The translations under genes and the position numbers were made by a program. Source: Ectobacillus funiculus (GTDB lineage: Bacteria > Bacillota > Bacilli > Bacillales > Bacillaceae_G). Taken from it: a stretch of 64,000 nucleotides of DNA. The DNA is taken from NCBI RefSeq assembly GCF_042429435.1, contig NZ_JBHMAF010000120.1; one strand, given 5' to 3'. The notes beneath the pieces are model-generated. The model was not told the DNA's origin. It saw only the letters and a program-made list of their open reading frames with translations, and did not search any database. Positions 8,087 through 16,861 of the stretch are shown in pieces (positions within the stretch are counted from its first letter, which is position 1; every line of letters begins with the position of its first letter).

Positions 8087-9412
8087 AAAACTGAGAATTG
8101 CCAGTTATTATTATGGCAAATCAATTCTAAACGACTCAAATTCATCTGTTTATAAGATTTGCCTGGAACCGTAATGTAATCTCCTTGTATGTTTTTTACA
8201 TAACAACTTTGTCCACTAAATCCACTAATCCAACCAACTTGTCCAAACACACAAACTTTATCATTCAAATGCCAAGCACCAACTGATTTTGTATTCTTTT
8301 CATTGCGTGTAGCTGTTCTATTCTTCTCTTTTCTGCCCTTACGTGCAGTTGCTTCATGTAAAGAGCGTTTTTTCTTTCTAAATTGTTTGATGTAGAGAAC
8401 GTTATCTGTATTTTCTTTGATGTTTGTTATCCCTGTAGCTGCAACGGCATCATTATAATGTGTTTTTTCCAGTTGAAGTTCCTTTCTTCTTGGTGTAGTG
8501 ATGCTGCCATATGTAATGTGAGCATCTGAATACTGATCAAATACCCTTCTACGAAGGATGTTCATAAAGGGGCCTTCTTTGTAGCGTTTGGTTTTCTTCT
8601 TCTCAACCATCCACTTCCAAAGAATGTTACCTTCCTGATGATTCTCATGGGTATGGCAATTTGTGCAAACAGTCATTAAGTTGGATGCTGCATTGCTTCC
8701 ATCATGGCTTCTATAGATGATATGGTGCGTTTGTAAAATGCCACCTTTTTTCTTACAGACTTGGCAAGTGTAGTTGTCTCTTGCAAAGACAAAATATCGT
8801 ACATCATAATACCCAAAAGTATCACCTTCTTGATATTCCTTGCCTTGAATGTCTGGATTCATCATCTTTTGTACGTCAAACTTTCCTACTTCTATGTGAA
8901 GTTTACATGTTGGAAGGAATGAATAAAAGGTTTCTATCCAATGAAAAGTGTTATCTATTCTGCTCTGAATAGAAGGTGGAAGCCAACCTTTTGGACGGGA
9001 TGAAGTGAAGGATATGGATATTTTACGATATCTTCCTTTCTTTTTTCCTTTCCCTTCTACATACACGCGTTTTGTTTTGTACCTGAATTTTGACCTTCTG
9101 TATCGTGTTTTACGATTTCTTCTGCTTCTTCTATAGATTTTCTTTGTTTCCAAATTACTTTTTACATCTTGACGTAGCTCTATTTCTGCTTTTCCAAGAA
9201 TCTTTTCATCGGATGTAACGGCAGCTCCCATGTGCTTTGCACCTAAATCAATTCCTAATTTTGTTTCTTGTGTTGTTTCTCCAGTTGGATACGATAACTG
9301 AATTGTAAAAGGGTTGTATCTTACAATNNNNNNNNNNGAGTAGAATTCTAGCCTTACGAGTCGAACAAGGCATAAGTGGCTCTCCTCGTAAGTTTCTGAC
9401 GAATACTCGCAA
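8083..9412 (-). CDS. iscB: IscB RNA-guided nuclease (PLMP, RuvC, HNH), split by the assembly gap
   Basis: IscB is the Cas9-ancestor nuclease that uses an omega-RNA to cut DNA. Reading down from a TTG at 9412 (AAGGAGGG 6 bases upstream) gives a PLMP domain (GEPLMPCSTRKARILL). After the N-gap the same protein resumes with IVRYNPFTIQL and the RuvC-I motif GIDLGAKHMG. Further on come an arginine-rich bridge helix (RRSRRNRKTRYRRSKF), RuvC-II (LHIEVGKFD), an HNH domain with two CxxC knuckles and THHIIYRSHDGSNAASNL, and RuvC-III (HYNDAVAATG). All catalytic residues expected of the family are present. Both edges of the gap fall on codon boundaries, but 10 bases is not a multiple of three, so the gap length is nominal. 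The gene may well be intact. Confidence 0.85.
9328..9337. other. Assembly gap (10 N) inside iscB
   Basis: Ten ambiguous bases interrupt iscB. Family comparison suggests about six residues (a KxGKAK-like segment), that is about 18 bases, are missing rather than 10. The placeholder therefore probably stands for an unknown length. Confidence 0.9.
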
Positions 9413-9469
9413 GTTTCGTCCCTCCTTAGAGTTTGTTTCCCTTCGTCAAGTCTGGTTTACATAGCCCAA

Positions 9470-9535
9470 CATAACATTATCGAGAGTTAATATATTTAGT
9501 AGACTACCAAAAGCCCTTCAGTTAAATCAGGGTTT
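9470..9535. repeat. Degenerate copy of the dispersed hairpin repeat (copy 1)
   Basis: It shares the ATAACATTATCG, TATTTAGTAGACTACCAAAA and CCCTTCAGTTAAAT blocks with the better copies near 20.5, 22.3, 23.0 and 32.7 kb. The right arm of the hairpin is lost. It lies about 60 bases upstream of the iscB start. Confidence 0.5.
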
Positions 9536-9583
9536 AAATTCCAAAAAATGTATTACCGTATAATTTTCGCATTTTGACGTCGA

Positions 9584-9703
9584 GACCCCATACCTATCAA
9601 GTTAAAAACCCAGAGTTGCCCCAAAACGAAGATTTTGCACAGGTTGCTCAATTTTATCGTTTTGGGGCATTGTATTTTTGTTAAGTTGATGGCAATGGCC
9701 CCC
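9584..9703. mobile_element. Small inverted-repeat element (MITE-like)
   Basis: About 120 bp is bounded by related inverted ends: GACCCCATACCTATCAAGTT on the left and the complement-like TTAAGTTGATGGCAATGG on the right. It encloses a perfect 13-bp hairpin arm pair (9617-9629 with 9657-9669, GCCCCAAAACGA type). The same end motifs recur at 15.2 kb next to the IS4-type transposase relic, so this may be a non-autonomous relative. No coding sequence is inside. Confidence 0.45.
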
Positions 9704-10156
9704 ACACTTAGATTTTCTATTAGGCATATAGTATTTTATACACTGTTGATGTAGTAAGGTTTTACAATATCCCTCATTTGAAACATGGTAGACGAATAGA
9801 TGAGGATACGGACAAGTTGACCATAGATATGAAACTCTAACCTCTCTAGTTTTGTTTTTCTGTTTACATGGATAGAGAAGAACAAGGGATTTTATTTTGA
9901 GGCAGCTCTATGACGGAGAGATTGAAATAGGGTACCCAACCTGTGTATATCAGACTGTAAGCCGCTTTCAGTATGCTTTGCCTTCGTGCTAAAGTTTTAA
10001 TGTTCTGCCACTTTTCACTGAATAATTTTAAGTACCAATGGAAAAATACGAAAATAATGGTAAAGCATAAATATCAGCGAAAAGGATTAGTCCAAGCTGC
10101 CAAGATAAGCCATCACAAAGATCTTTAGATTCGTTTGTCTTTAAAAGGAGACTATT
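9704..10156. other. Upstream region of the ger operon
   Basis: No gene was seen. CATAAATA at 10066-10073, 84 bases before gerB, resembles a sporulation (sigma-G type) -10 box, as expected for germinant receptors. I could not find a convincing -35 partner at the right spacing. Confidence 0.35.
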
Positions 10157-11260
10157 ATGAAGCAGGGAAAAATAAGTGCGCTCCAACTCTTTTATGTGAT
10201 GATCGGATTTGAAATAGGGAATAGCATCATTTTCGGGACAGCGGCAGGTGCAAAACAGGACGCCTGGTTAGCTATTTTACTTTCTATGTTATGCGGTCTG
10301 ATATTGATGTGGATATACACCAAGTTATCTGATTATTATCCAGGTGAGACATTAGTACAGATGCTCCCTAAGATTATAGGGAAATTTCTTTCCTATCCGC
10401 TAATTGTAATTTACGCTTTATATTTTCTGTATCTTGCTTGTACAGCTTGTAGAGACTTCGGAGAGCTTATCGCCTCGACAATCTTAACAGAAACCCCAAT
10501 GATTTTGGTAATCGGAATCTTTATGGTGTTAATCGTTTATTGTCTTCGTGGTGGAATTGAAGCATTTGGCCGAATGGGGGAAATTGTGTTTCCTATTTAC
10601 GTACTTATACTAGTTACGTTATGGATTCTCATGTTAATGGGCGCCGAATTCGATTCCAGGCGGCTTATACCTGTATTGGGAAATGGAATACAACCAGTCT
10701 TGGGAGCAGCTTTTCCTCCTGTTCAGTCTACCTTAACCTTTCCGTTTGGTGAAACAGTTCTAATCACTATGCTATTCCCAGTTCTCAACAATAAAAACAA
10801 TATCAAAAAAGTAGGCATGGCTACCATTCTTATAGGCGGAATATTGCTGGCTGTCAACTCAATTATCGTGATTTCTGTTCTAGGTCCTGATATTTATGGT
10901 AAAGAGTTTTTCCCATTTTTCACCGCAGCCCAAATGGTTTCCATAGCGGATTTTCTAGAACGGTTTGATGCGCTTATTATTGTAATGATAGTGTCAGGTG
11001 TTTTTTTTAAGGTTGGTGGTTGGATATATGGTTCCTCCATTATCATCTCCCAAGTATTCAAGTTAAAAAGCAATGATTCTATACTGATTCCACTGGGAGT
11101 AATGGTCACCTGTTTTTCAATCTTGCTCGCCACAAGTTTTATTGAACATTTGGAAATTGCCTTGAATTTTATCGGACCCTATTTACACATTCCATTACAG
11201 CTTGTGCTCCCTATTTTGTTACTAGGTATCGCATATACTCGCAAAAAATTCCAAGCATAG
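10157..11260 (+). CDS. Spore germinant receptor subunit B (GerAB family)
   Basis: A 367-residue APC-superfamily protein with about ten membrane segments, the normal size for GerAB/GerBB/GerKB. It sits in the spore inner membrane and forms the ligand-sensing part of the germinant receptor with the A and C subunits. Typical features are the N-terminal ISALQLFYVMIGFEIGNSI segment and the C-terminal PLQLVLPILLLGIAYTRKK. AAAAGGAG precedes the ATG. It is the first gene of a B-A-C-D operon; gene A starts 29 bases downstream at its preferred start. The germinant is unknown. Confidence 0.92.
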   Translation: MKQGKISALQLFYVMIGFEIGNSIIFGTAAGAKQDAWLAILLSMLCGLILMWIYTKLSDYYPGETLVQMLPKIIGKFLSYPLIVIYALYFLYLACTACRDFGELIASTILTETPMILVIGIFMVLIVYCLRGGIEAFGRMGEIVFPIYVLILVTLWILMLMGAEFDSRRLIPVLGNGIQPVLGAAFPPVQSTLTFPFGETVLITMLFPVLNNKNNIKKVGMATILIGGILLAVNSIIVISVLGPDIYGKEFFPFFTAAQMVSIADFLERFDALIIVMIVSGVFFKVGGWIYGSSIIISQVFKLKSNDSILIPLGVMVTCFSILLATSFIEHLEIALNFIGPYLHIPLQLVLPILLLGIAYTRKKFQA

Positions 11261-11289
11261 TTTTTAGCCCTTTCATGGAGGAGTTAGAA

Positions 11290-12864
11290 TTGAAAAAAAT
11301 TAGGCGGTTAAAAGGCTTCATCTCGACAAGTCAGAAAAATAAGCAGGAGCAGAGCAAGGATCAAGAACGGGATGCACTAACCGGTGTTCTGCAAGACAAT
11401 TTTCAGTGGTTAAAAACAAAGTTTGATCGCTCTTCAGATTTCTCATATCGGGAATTTGAAATAAATTCTACTCACAAAGCAATCATACTTTTTCTGGATG
11501 GGCTTGTTGATATGGAGCTGGTTGAGTCGAATATATTAACCCCTTTATTAGCAAATAACAAATATGTATTACAGCAATCGATGCCTCTAATAGAAGGAAT
11601 AGAAAAAGTTATTTGTTCAGCCACTGTAAACAAAGGAAAAACGCTGCAGGAAGTGGTCGAGCATGTTTTGTCTGGAGATACGGTTTTACTCGTCGACGGT
11701 GTAAATCAATCACTATTCATCAGTGAGAAATCATGGGAACAACGGGCTGTTGAGGAACCAGCAACAGAAGCAGTTATTTACGGTCCACGAGAAGGCTTTA
11801 CTGAAAATATCCGTACAAATACAAGCATGATTCGAAGACGATTAAAAACATCGCAGTTGAAAATCGAAAGTATGAAGATAGGAAAGCTTTCCCAAACCGA
11901 AGTTGTGATTACCTACCTTGATGGAATTGCAGAGCATTCTGTAGTTGAGGAAGTTCGAAGTAGATTGAAGCGAATCAATATTGATGCCATTGAAGACAGT
12001 GGATATATTGTAGAACTTATTGAGGATAATCCGTATTCCGTTTTCCCCCAAGTGTTACAGACCGAACGGCCTGACAGAGTTGTTGGCAATTTACTAGAAG
12101 GCAAAATCGGTATTATGGTCAATAATACCCCGTTTGTCCTTATAGTGCCTTTGACCTTTTATCAACTCATGAATGCGACTGGAGATTATTATGAACGTTT
12201 TATACTATCTTCAGCAATTCGATGCTTGCGCTACTTGTTTTTACTCATTGCACTCTTATTTCCTTCCATCTATATTGCTGTGACAACGTTTCATCAGGAA
12301 TTATTACCTACAAGTTTACTATTTAGCGTTGCTTCTGCCAGAGAGACGGTTCCATTTCCAGCCATTGTTGCAGCTCTTTTGATGGAAATCTCTTTTGAAG
12401 CATTGCGAGAAGCTGGAATACGGCTGCCACGCCCAATCGGATCAGCAGTAAGTATTGTAGGGGCATTAGTGATTGGGCAAGCTGCCGTACAAGCAGGGAT
12501 TATTGGCGCTCCATTAGTTATTGTTGTTTCGATTACCGGTATTGCATCATTTATGTTTCCAAGCTATAGCTTGACAGGTGCCATCCGCCTGCTTCGGTTT
12601 CCTATGATGATTTTGGCTTCTATACTAGGAATGTATGGAATATTGGTAGGCATTTTTTTCATTTTAATTCATCTCGTTCGTCTTCGGTCCTTCGGGGTTC
12701 CTTATTTGTCACCCATATCTCCTTTTAGTCTTAGTGGCTTGAAGGATATATTCATTCGTGCGCCATGGTGGGCAATGATCGAACGTCCAGGTGATACTGG
12801 AAAACGGAATCCGAACCGGATGAGGAAATTCTTGCGACCGCGGCCTCCAAATAGAAAAAATTAG
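11290..12864 (+). CDS. Spore germinant receptor subunit A (GerAA family)
   Basis: About 524 residues. The N-terminal half is a soluble domain, and the C-terminal half has the membrane segments of GerAA proteins, which oligomerise and act as the ion channel of the receptor. Family marks include IEGIEKVICS in the soluble part, the FHQELLPTSLLFSVASARE segment and the positively charged RPPNRKN tail. I prefer the TTG at 11290, which has GGAGGAG 6 bases upstream; an in-frame ATG at 11275 would place that site inside the gene. Gene C starts 29 bases after the stop. Confidence 0.9.
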   Translation: MKKIRRLKGFISTSQKNKQEQSKDQERDALTGVLQDNFQWLKTKFDRSSDFSYREFEINSTHKAIILFLDGLVDMELVESNILTPLLANNKYVLQQSMPLIEGIEKVICSATVNKGKTLQEVVEHVLSGDTVLLVDGVNQSLFISEKSWEQRAVEEPATEAVIYGPREGFTENIRTNTSMIRRRLKTSQLKIESMKIGKLSQTEVVITYLDGIAEHSVVEEVRSRLKRINIDAIEDSGYIVELIEDNPYSVFPQVLQTERPDRVVGNLLEGKIGIMVNNTPFVLIVPLTFYQLMNATGDYYERFILSSAIRCLRYLFLLIALLFPSIYIAVTTFHQELLPTSLLFSVASARETVPFPAIVAALLMEISFEALREAGIRLPRPIGSAVSIVGALVIGQAAVQAGIIGAPLVIVVSITGIASFMFPSYSLTGAIRLLRFPMMILASILGMYGILVGIFFILIHLVRLRSFGVPYLSPISPFSLSGLKDIFIRAPWWAMIERPGDTGKRNPNRMRKFLRPRPPNRKN

Positions 12865-12893
12865 ATCGCTTCCAAAAAGGCAGGATGATGTGT

Positions 12894-14078
12894 ATGAGAA
12901 AGTTTATAACACCACTAATAATGGTTATGATCATTCCATGTCTGGCAGGCTGTTGGAATCGCGTTGAGGTGAATGATATTGCCATCGTTACAGCAATAGG
13001 ATTAGACAGGATGGAGAATGGCGATATTCGCTTATCATTGCAGATTGGGATCCCGGCAAACCTTGGTCCTATTGGGGCTGGCGGGGGGAACAAAGGCGGG
13101 AAGGGCACATTTGTTATTTCAGAGACGGGGGAAACGATAGCAGATGCTTACCGAAAACTTCAAGAGAAAATAGCAAGACGGATTTTCTTTTCTCACAGCA
13201 GAGTGCTGATTATAGGAGAAAAATTAGCTAGGAACGGTGTTTCTCAAATTATTGATTTTTTCCCGAGATATAAAGAACCGCGTATGAACAGTTTTATTAT
13301 GTTCACAAAAGGACAAGCCTCTGAATTATTAAGAAGTAAGTCCAAATTAGAAAATGTCTCTTCAGAAGAAACGAGAGAACTAAATAAACTGAACGTAGGG
13401 CTTAAGGTCTCTATAAAAGGTTTTTGGGAGATGATGCTTGCCGAAGGAATAAATCCTACCGCTCCCGCGGTGAATCTTAAATATTTAGAGGTGAAAAACA
13501 AAAGCGAATCAAAAACAGAACATTCTCCATCTGAAAAGACGCAATCTATAGTTGGAGCGGCGGTATTTAAAAAGGACAAATTAGTTGGTTGGATGAATGA
13601 AGCAGAAACTCGGGGGATTTTATGGCTCCGAAATACATTAGAAGCTGGAGTCATTACAGTCAATATCCCAAAGAAACGGGGAGGCGGCAAGATAAGTGCA
13701 AAAATTATAAGTACTAAAACGGACATTAACCCAAAATTTCAAGGTGGCCAACTTACAATAGAAGTAAACACTCGTTCTGAAATGATTGTAGTGGAAAGTA
13801 CATCCAAGATGAATCTTACTAAAACAAAAATGATAGAAATTCTTCAAAGTAAACTGGAAGAAGATATTAGGAACAAGATACAGTTAGCTCTAGATAAGGC
13901 ACAAAAGCAATTTCATTCAGATATATTTGGATTTGGAAGAGCTGTCTACCAAACATATCCAAAAGTCTGGAATAGAAAATATAAAAAAAGATGGGATGAA
14001 GAATTTCCAAAGTTGAATGTTACAATTAAGCCCAAGGTAGAAGTAAAACGAATCGGTCTCACAATAGAAACAAAGTAG
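12894..14078 (+). CDS. Spore germinant receptor lipoprotein subunit C (GerAC family)
   Basis: About 394 residues with a lipoprotein signal peptide ending in LAGC followed by WNRVEVND, the classic start of GerAC proteins. The C-terminal part carries the conserved DIFGFG motif of the Ger(x)C domain. The ATG at 12894 has the best spacing to an AGG site; in-frame ATGs at 12885 and 12888 are alternatives. It is anchored to the outer face of the spore inner membrane and completes the A/B/C receptor. The gene is intact, unlike the GerAC copy at 18.1-19.3 kb. Confidence 0.92.
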   Translation: MRKFITPLIMVMIIPCLAGCWNRVEVNDIAIVTAIGLDRMENGDIRLSLQIGIPANLGPIGAGGGNKGGKGTFVISETGETIADAYRKLQEKIARRIFFSHSRVLIIGEKLARNGVSQIIDFFPRYKEPRMNSFIMFTKGQASELLRSKSKLENVSSEETRELNKLNVGLKVSIKGFWEMMLAEGINPTAPAVNLKYLEVKNKSESKTEHSPSEKTQSIVGAAVFKKDKLVGWMNEAETRGILWLRNTLEAGVITVNIPKKRGGGKISAKIISTKTDINPKFQGGQLTIEVNTRSEMIVVESTSKMNLTKTKMIEILQSKLEEDIRNKIQLALDKAQKQFHSDIFGFGRAVYQTYPKVWNRKYKKRWDEEFPKLNVTIKPKVEVKRIGLTIETK

Positions 14079-14149
14079 TACAATTCTCAAGTGATTTGTA
14101 TCATAAGCTATCCCAAAAAATTATTGTCTATGGAAGAAGGAGATACTAA

Positions 14150-14314
14150 ATGATTAAGCTTATCATGACTATACTCCTCTTTGTAATATTAACAGCTTGG
14201 GAATTACCAAACTTAAGGAGGAAAAAGGAGAAAAAGGAATGGATTATTTTTTTTCTGCTGATGTTAATAGGTTTAGCTTTAAGTGTTTTGCTTGTATTCC
14301 ATGTATCTATATAG
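14150..14314 (+). CDS. Small two-helix membrane protein, Ger D-subunit-like
   Basis: A 54-residue protein with two hydrophobic helices (about residues 3-17 and 31-52) around a basic stretch (RRKKEKKE). GGAAGAAGGAG lies 6 bases before the ATG, and it follows the GerAC stop by 71 bases. Small two-helix D subunits are known to accompany some germinant receptor operons in Bacillus and to modulate receptor function, so I call it as such by position, size and topology. Its last bases overlap the end of the convergent transposase relic. Confidence 0.6.
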   Translation: MIKLIMTILLFVILTAWELPNLRRKKEKKEWIIFFLLMLIGLALSVLLVFHVSI

Positions 14315-15128
14315 AAAAGTTATAAAGTGTATAAAAACCACGGGTAAAGCTTGCTTTTCGACATCGCCGCGCTTTTCTTCCATTTCGCTTTACATCTTGA
14401 AAGAGCTTGGTAAGTACTGAAACAGGATGTTGGGATGTACAGAAGAGTGCGGCGTGTATCCTGATGAGATAAATTTGAACCATATAGGCACATTTCATCT
14501 CACTTGCTTCCTTCTGTTGCTTCTCCCACAAAAGTCTCCGCATTTGATAAGTAATGCTTGCGACCAGGCATAAACGCAAGAGCTGTCCATACCTGGCATC
14601 GTTACTCACTCCATAGTCCACTTCCAGTTCCATAAATTCCCCAGATAGGAGGTCATATTCCAACTGAATTTTCACACCGGCTTCAAAGCTTTCTCCTCCA
14701 TTTCCCCGATAGGTTGATGCATAGGAAGGAGGAAGTTGAAACGAGGTGGAGTCCAAAATACGAATACGTGTAAACCGGCTGGCCAATGGTGCAACAGGAC
14801 AAATTTTTTGCCGAAAAGCATGAAGAAACAGCTCTTTGAAGAATTGTACTGTCCGTTCATTCCAACGTTTATTTAGTGCTTCCTCCGATATACAAATACC
14901 CGTCGCTTCGTTTAACTCAGTGCACAGACGGACTAGAGATTCAGAGCTGACTGTCTGATCTAGAAATACACAGAGCGACACAAGATCCTGCGCTCGAAAT
15001 TTTCGCTTGCGTCGAATCATACCTGTTTGATACGCCAGTTCTTGTAGATGGGGGATGGAAAACTTGTTTCGGAACTCTTCCCTTAACATACGTAACTCTT
15101 CAGCTAGTGTACAATTATTTGTAGACAT
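14307..15128 (-). pseudogene. IS4-family transposase with internal deletion
   Basis: The start is the ATG at 15128, just inside a palindrome. Roughly 190 N-terminal residues carry the first catalytic aspartate context ILDSTSFQLPPS, and then the sequence jumps to a C-terminal tail (RRLLWEKQQKEASEMKCAYM) matching the end of IS4-type enzymes. The middle, with the second aspartate and the YxxRWxIE glutamate, is missing, so it cannot transpose. The element's right end is also lost, because the frame ends in the ger operon's last gene. Confidence 0.75.
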
Positions 15129-15178
15129 AAATTGGGACACCCTTCCATGCAGTACTGCATGGAAGGGTGTCCCAATTT
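15129..15178. repeat. Perfect 50-bp palindrome in the transposase leader
   Basis: Bases 15129-15153 are the exact reverse complement of 15154-15178, with no loop. The palindrome ends directly at the transposase ATG, and the likely ribosome site (GAAGGG) is inside the stem. In several IS4-family elements such a hairpin hides the ribosome site from read-through transcripts, which is the probable role here. Confidence 0.8.
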
Positions 15179-15196
15179 CGTTTTTTTATGCATTTT

Positions 15197-15318
15197 CTTA
15201 AGTTGATGGCAATGCCAGTTTGGGGCTCCTTTGGTATGCACATTTATGCTTGAATTCTCATATTACCTTCCTTTAGCCTGATGAACATGCGTCGAGACCC
15301 CCTGCCCATCAAGCTAAG
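15197..15318. repeat. IS-end motifs related to the 9.6-kb element
   Basis: CTTAAGTTGATGGCAATG (15197-15214) and the inverted GACCCCCTGCCCATCAAGCT (about 15297-15316) flank about 120 bp. A third degenerate copy (TTAGCCTGATGAACATG) is at about 15273-15289. CGTCGAGACCCC is shared with 9.58 kb. These are probably transposon end sequences of the IS4-type relic or its MITE. No gene lies in 15.18-15.44 kb. Confidence 0.45.
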
Positions 15319-15443
15319 AATAAAGAATACCCTAAAACGAGTAAACAGAGCAATTGCTTTTATTAAAATATTAAAAGATAATGTCAGCAAATACAGCAAT
15401 AAGGTCTTTCACATAATCAGCGTAGCATAAATCTTAGTTTTTA

Positions 15444-16184
15444 TTACCAATTTAAACCATTCAGGAATATATACACATCCTCATATACCTTCTCACGTTC
15501 CTTGTCTAAGGTAATAATGTGGCCGGATTGTTCATACCATTTTAGTCGTTTATATTTTGTTTTCAAGTTATCATAAATAACTCTAGCACTCTCAGTATAT
15601 AGATAATCATCCAAGCCTCCCTGTAAAACCAGAGTGGGGGAGGAGATTAGAGAAAGTTTTTCGTTCATATGATCAATCATTTGTTGAATCTCTCTAAGAG
15701 AATGCATAGGTGTTTTTTTTAATTCGTTTATTTCGGTAGAGATTTGCTCTTCATTTTTCCCCTCAAGTTTCTTGTATCTCTCAGCGTAATCGAGGACACG
15801 CTTCCATAATCTATCAATGTTTTTACCTCGTACAGGAGCACACATTGAAACAACAGCTTTAACAGGTAATTCAGCTCCTGCTTTTAAGGAGAAAACTCCC
15901 CCTAGGGAAACTCCTACAACAGCAATCTCCTTGAAGCCTTCATCTTGAAGAAAATGATAGCCATTGAGTACATCTTGCCACCAATTTTCTGGATTCGTAT
16001 GTATTAGTTCTTCAGGTTCTAGTCCGTGGCCTCTGTATAAAGGAGAATGACAGGTATAGTCGCGTTCATGTAAATACCGGCCTAACATTTTAACGTCTCT
16101 CGTATTTCCAGTAAATCCGTGAAGCAAAAGAACAGCTTTATTTCCGCCTCTATATGTAAAAGGCTTAGCTGAAACTATCTTCAT
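15444..16184 (-). CDS. Carboxylesterase, alpha/beta hydrolase (Est30/YvaK-like)
   Basis: A 246-residue alpha/beta hydrolase, close in size and sequence style to Bacillus/Geobacillus carboxylesterase Est30 and B. subtilis YvaK. It has the oxyanion segment LLLHGFTGNTRD, nucleophile serine in GVSLGG (about residue 94), acid in GGLDDYLY and histidine in SGHIITLDKER. It cleaves short acyl esters in the cytoplasm. AAAGGAG lies before the ATG. It stands alone between IS relics and is intact. Confidence 0.85.
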   Translation of the reverse strand: MKIVSAKPFTYRGGNKAVLLLHGFTGNTRDVKMLGRYLHERDYTCHSPLYRGHGLEPEELIHTNPENWWQDVLNGYHFLQDEGFKEIAVVGVSLGGVFSLKAGAELPVKAVVSMCAPVRGKNIDRLWKRVLDYAERYKKLEGKNEEQISTEINELKKTPMHSLREIQQMIDHMNEKLSLISSPTLVLQGGLDDYLYTESARVIYDNLKTKYKRLKWYEQSGHIITLDKEREKVYEDVYIFLNGLNW

Positions 16185-16418
16185 TATGTTATCTCCTTTA
16201 TCCTGAATATTGTATTTTTAAGTTTAAGTCGCCTATATCTAGAGTAATATAAGTTTTATATAGCACTTGTAAAACCCCATATGTTGTCTTTAAACATTAA
16301 TCAAGTGATTTTTGTGCAAAAATAATTCGCTAGAACCATAGAACAGCAATATCCTATTAGCCTTAAGATTAAGCGGCTAACTTAAATAACTTATGAATGA
16401 CTTCAACCTCATTTTGGG

Positions 16419-16553
16419 TTATAGTTCACCCTTTGATGAATAATGTTTCCACTTAAATTCTGTTGGCTTTTTCATACGGATACACATTCCTTTAAGAGTA
16501 ATAGTTAATAGTATCAGAATATCCAAGCTCCCTAGATCTTTTGCACCAGAACC
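16419..16553 (-). mobile_element. IS6-family relic: terminal repeat and transposase start
   Basis: The end sequence TTTTGCACCAGAACC (16539-16553, reading GGTTCTGGTGCAAAA on the minus strand) is the typical IS6/IS240-type terminus. It is followed by a leader and an ATG at 16475 encoding MKKPTEFKWKHYSS, the start of an IS6 transposase. The frame then breaks. The same terminus recurs at 36.95 and 43.13 kb. Confidence 0.7.
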
Positions 16554-16563
16554 GAAAAAACAA

Positions 16564-16716
16564 CTATTCCAAACCTGATTTTTCCAATTTCTTAAGTGAG
16601 AATTGAATAAGATAAATAATAGCTTGTGTACGAGTTGTAAAATCATTCTTTTCCTTAAAATCATCAATACGTTTTAATAATTCCACCGGATAACGCATAT
16701 TTATAAATTGTTTCAT
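16564..16716 (-). CDS. Small ribbon-helix-helix (CopG/Arc-like) DNA-binding protein
   Basis: A 50-residue protein starting at an ATG with GGAGG 8 bases upstream. KQFINMRYPVELLKRIDDF, followed by a second helix (TTRTQAIIYLIQFSLKKLEK), is the beta-strand plus two-helix layout of ribbon-helix-helix proteins, often antitoxins or plasmid/IS copy regulators. Its stop is 11 bases from the IS6 terminus, so its 3' flank has been replaced by the IS. No toxin gene is visible next to it. It may be complete or slightly truncated. Confidence 0.65.
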   Translation of the reverse strand: MKQFINMRYPVELLKRIDDFKEKNDFTTRTQAIIYLIQFSLKKLEKSGLE

Positions 16717-16861
16717 TGTTTAATCCTCCATGTGTATGAAAGTAATGTATGATAAACTGGCTATATATCCTAACGATTTACAAAAAGGATGTGACACAAT
16801 GTTCATCCAGAAAGCTTGTACATTTTGTCTAGATGCTAAAAGGAATCACAAACAACATTAA

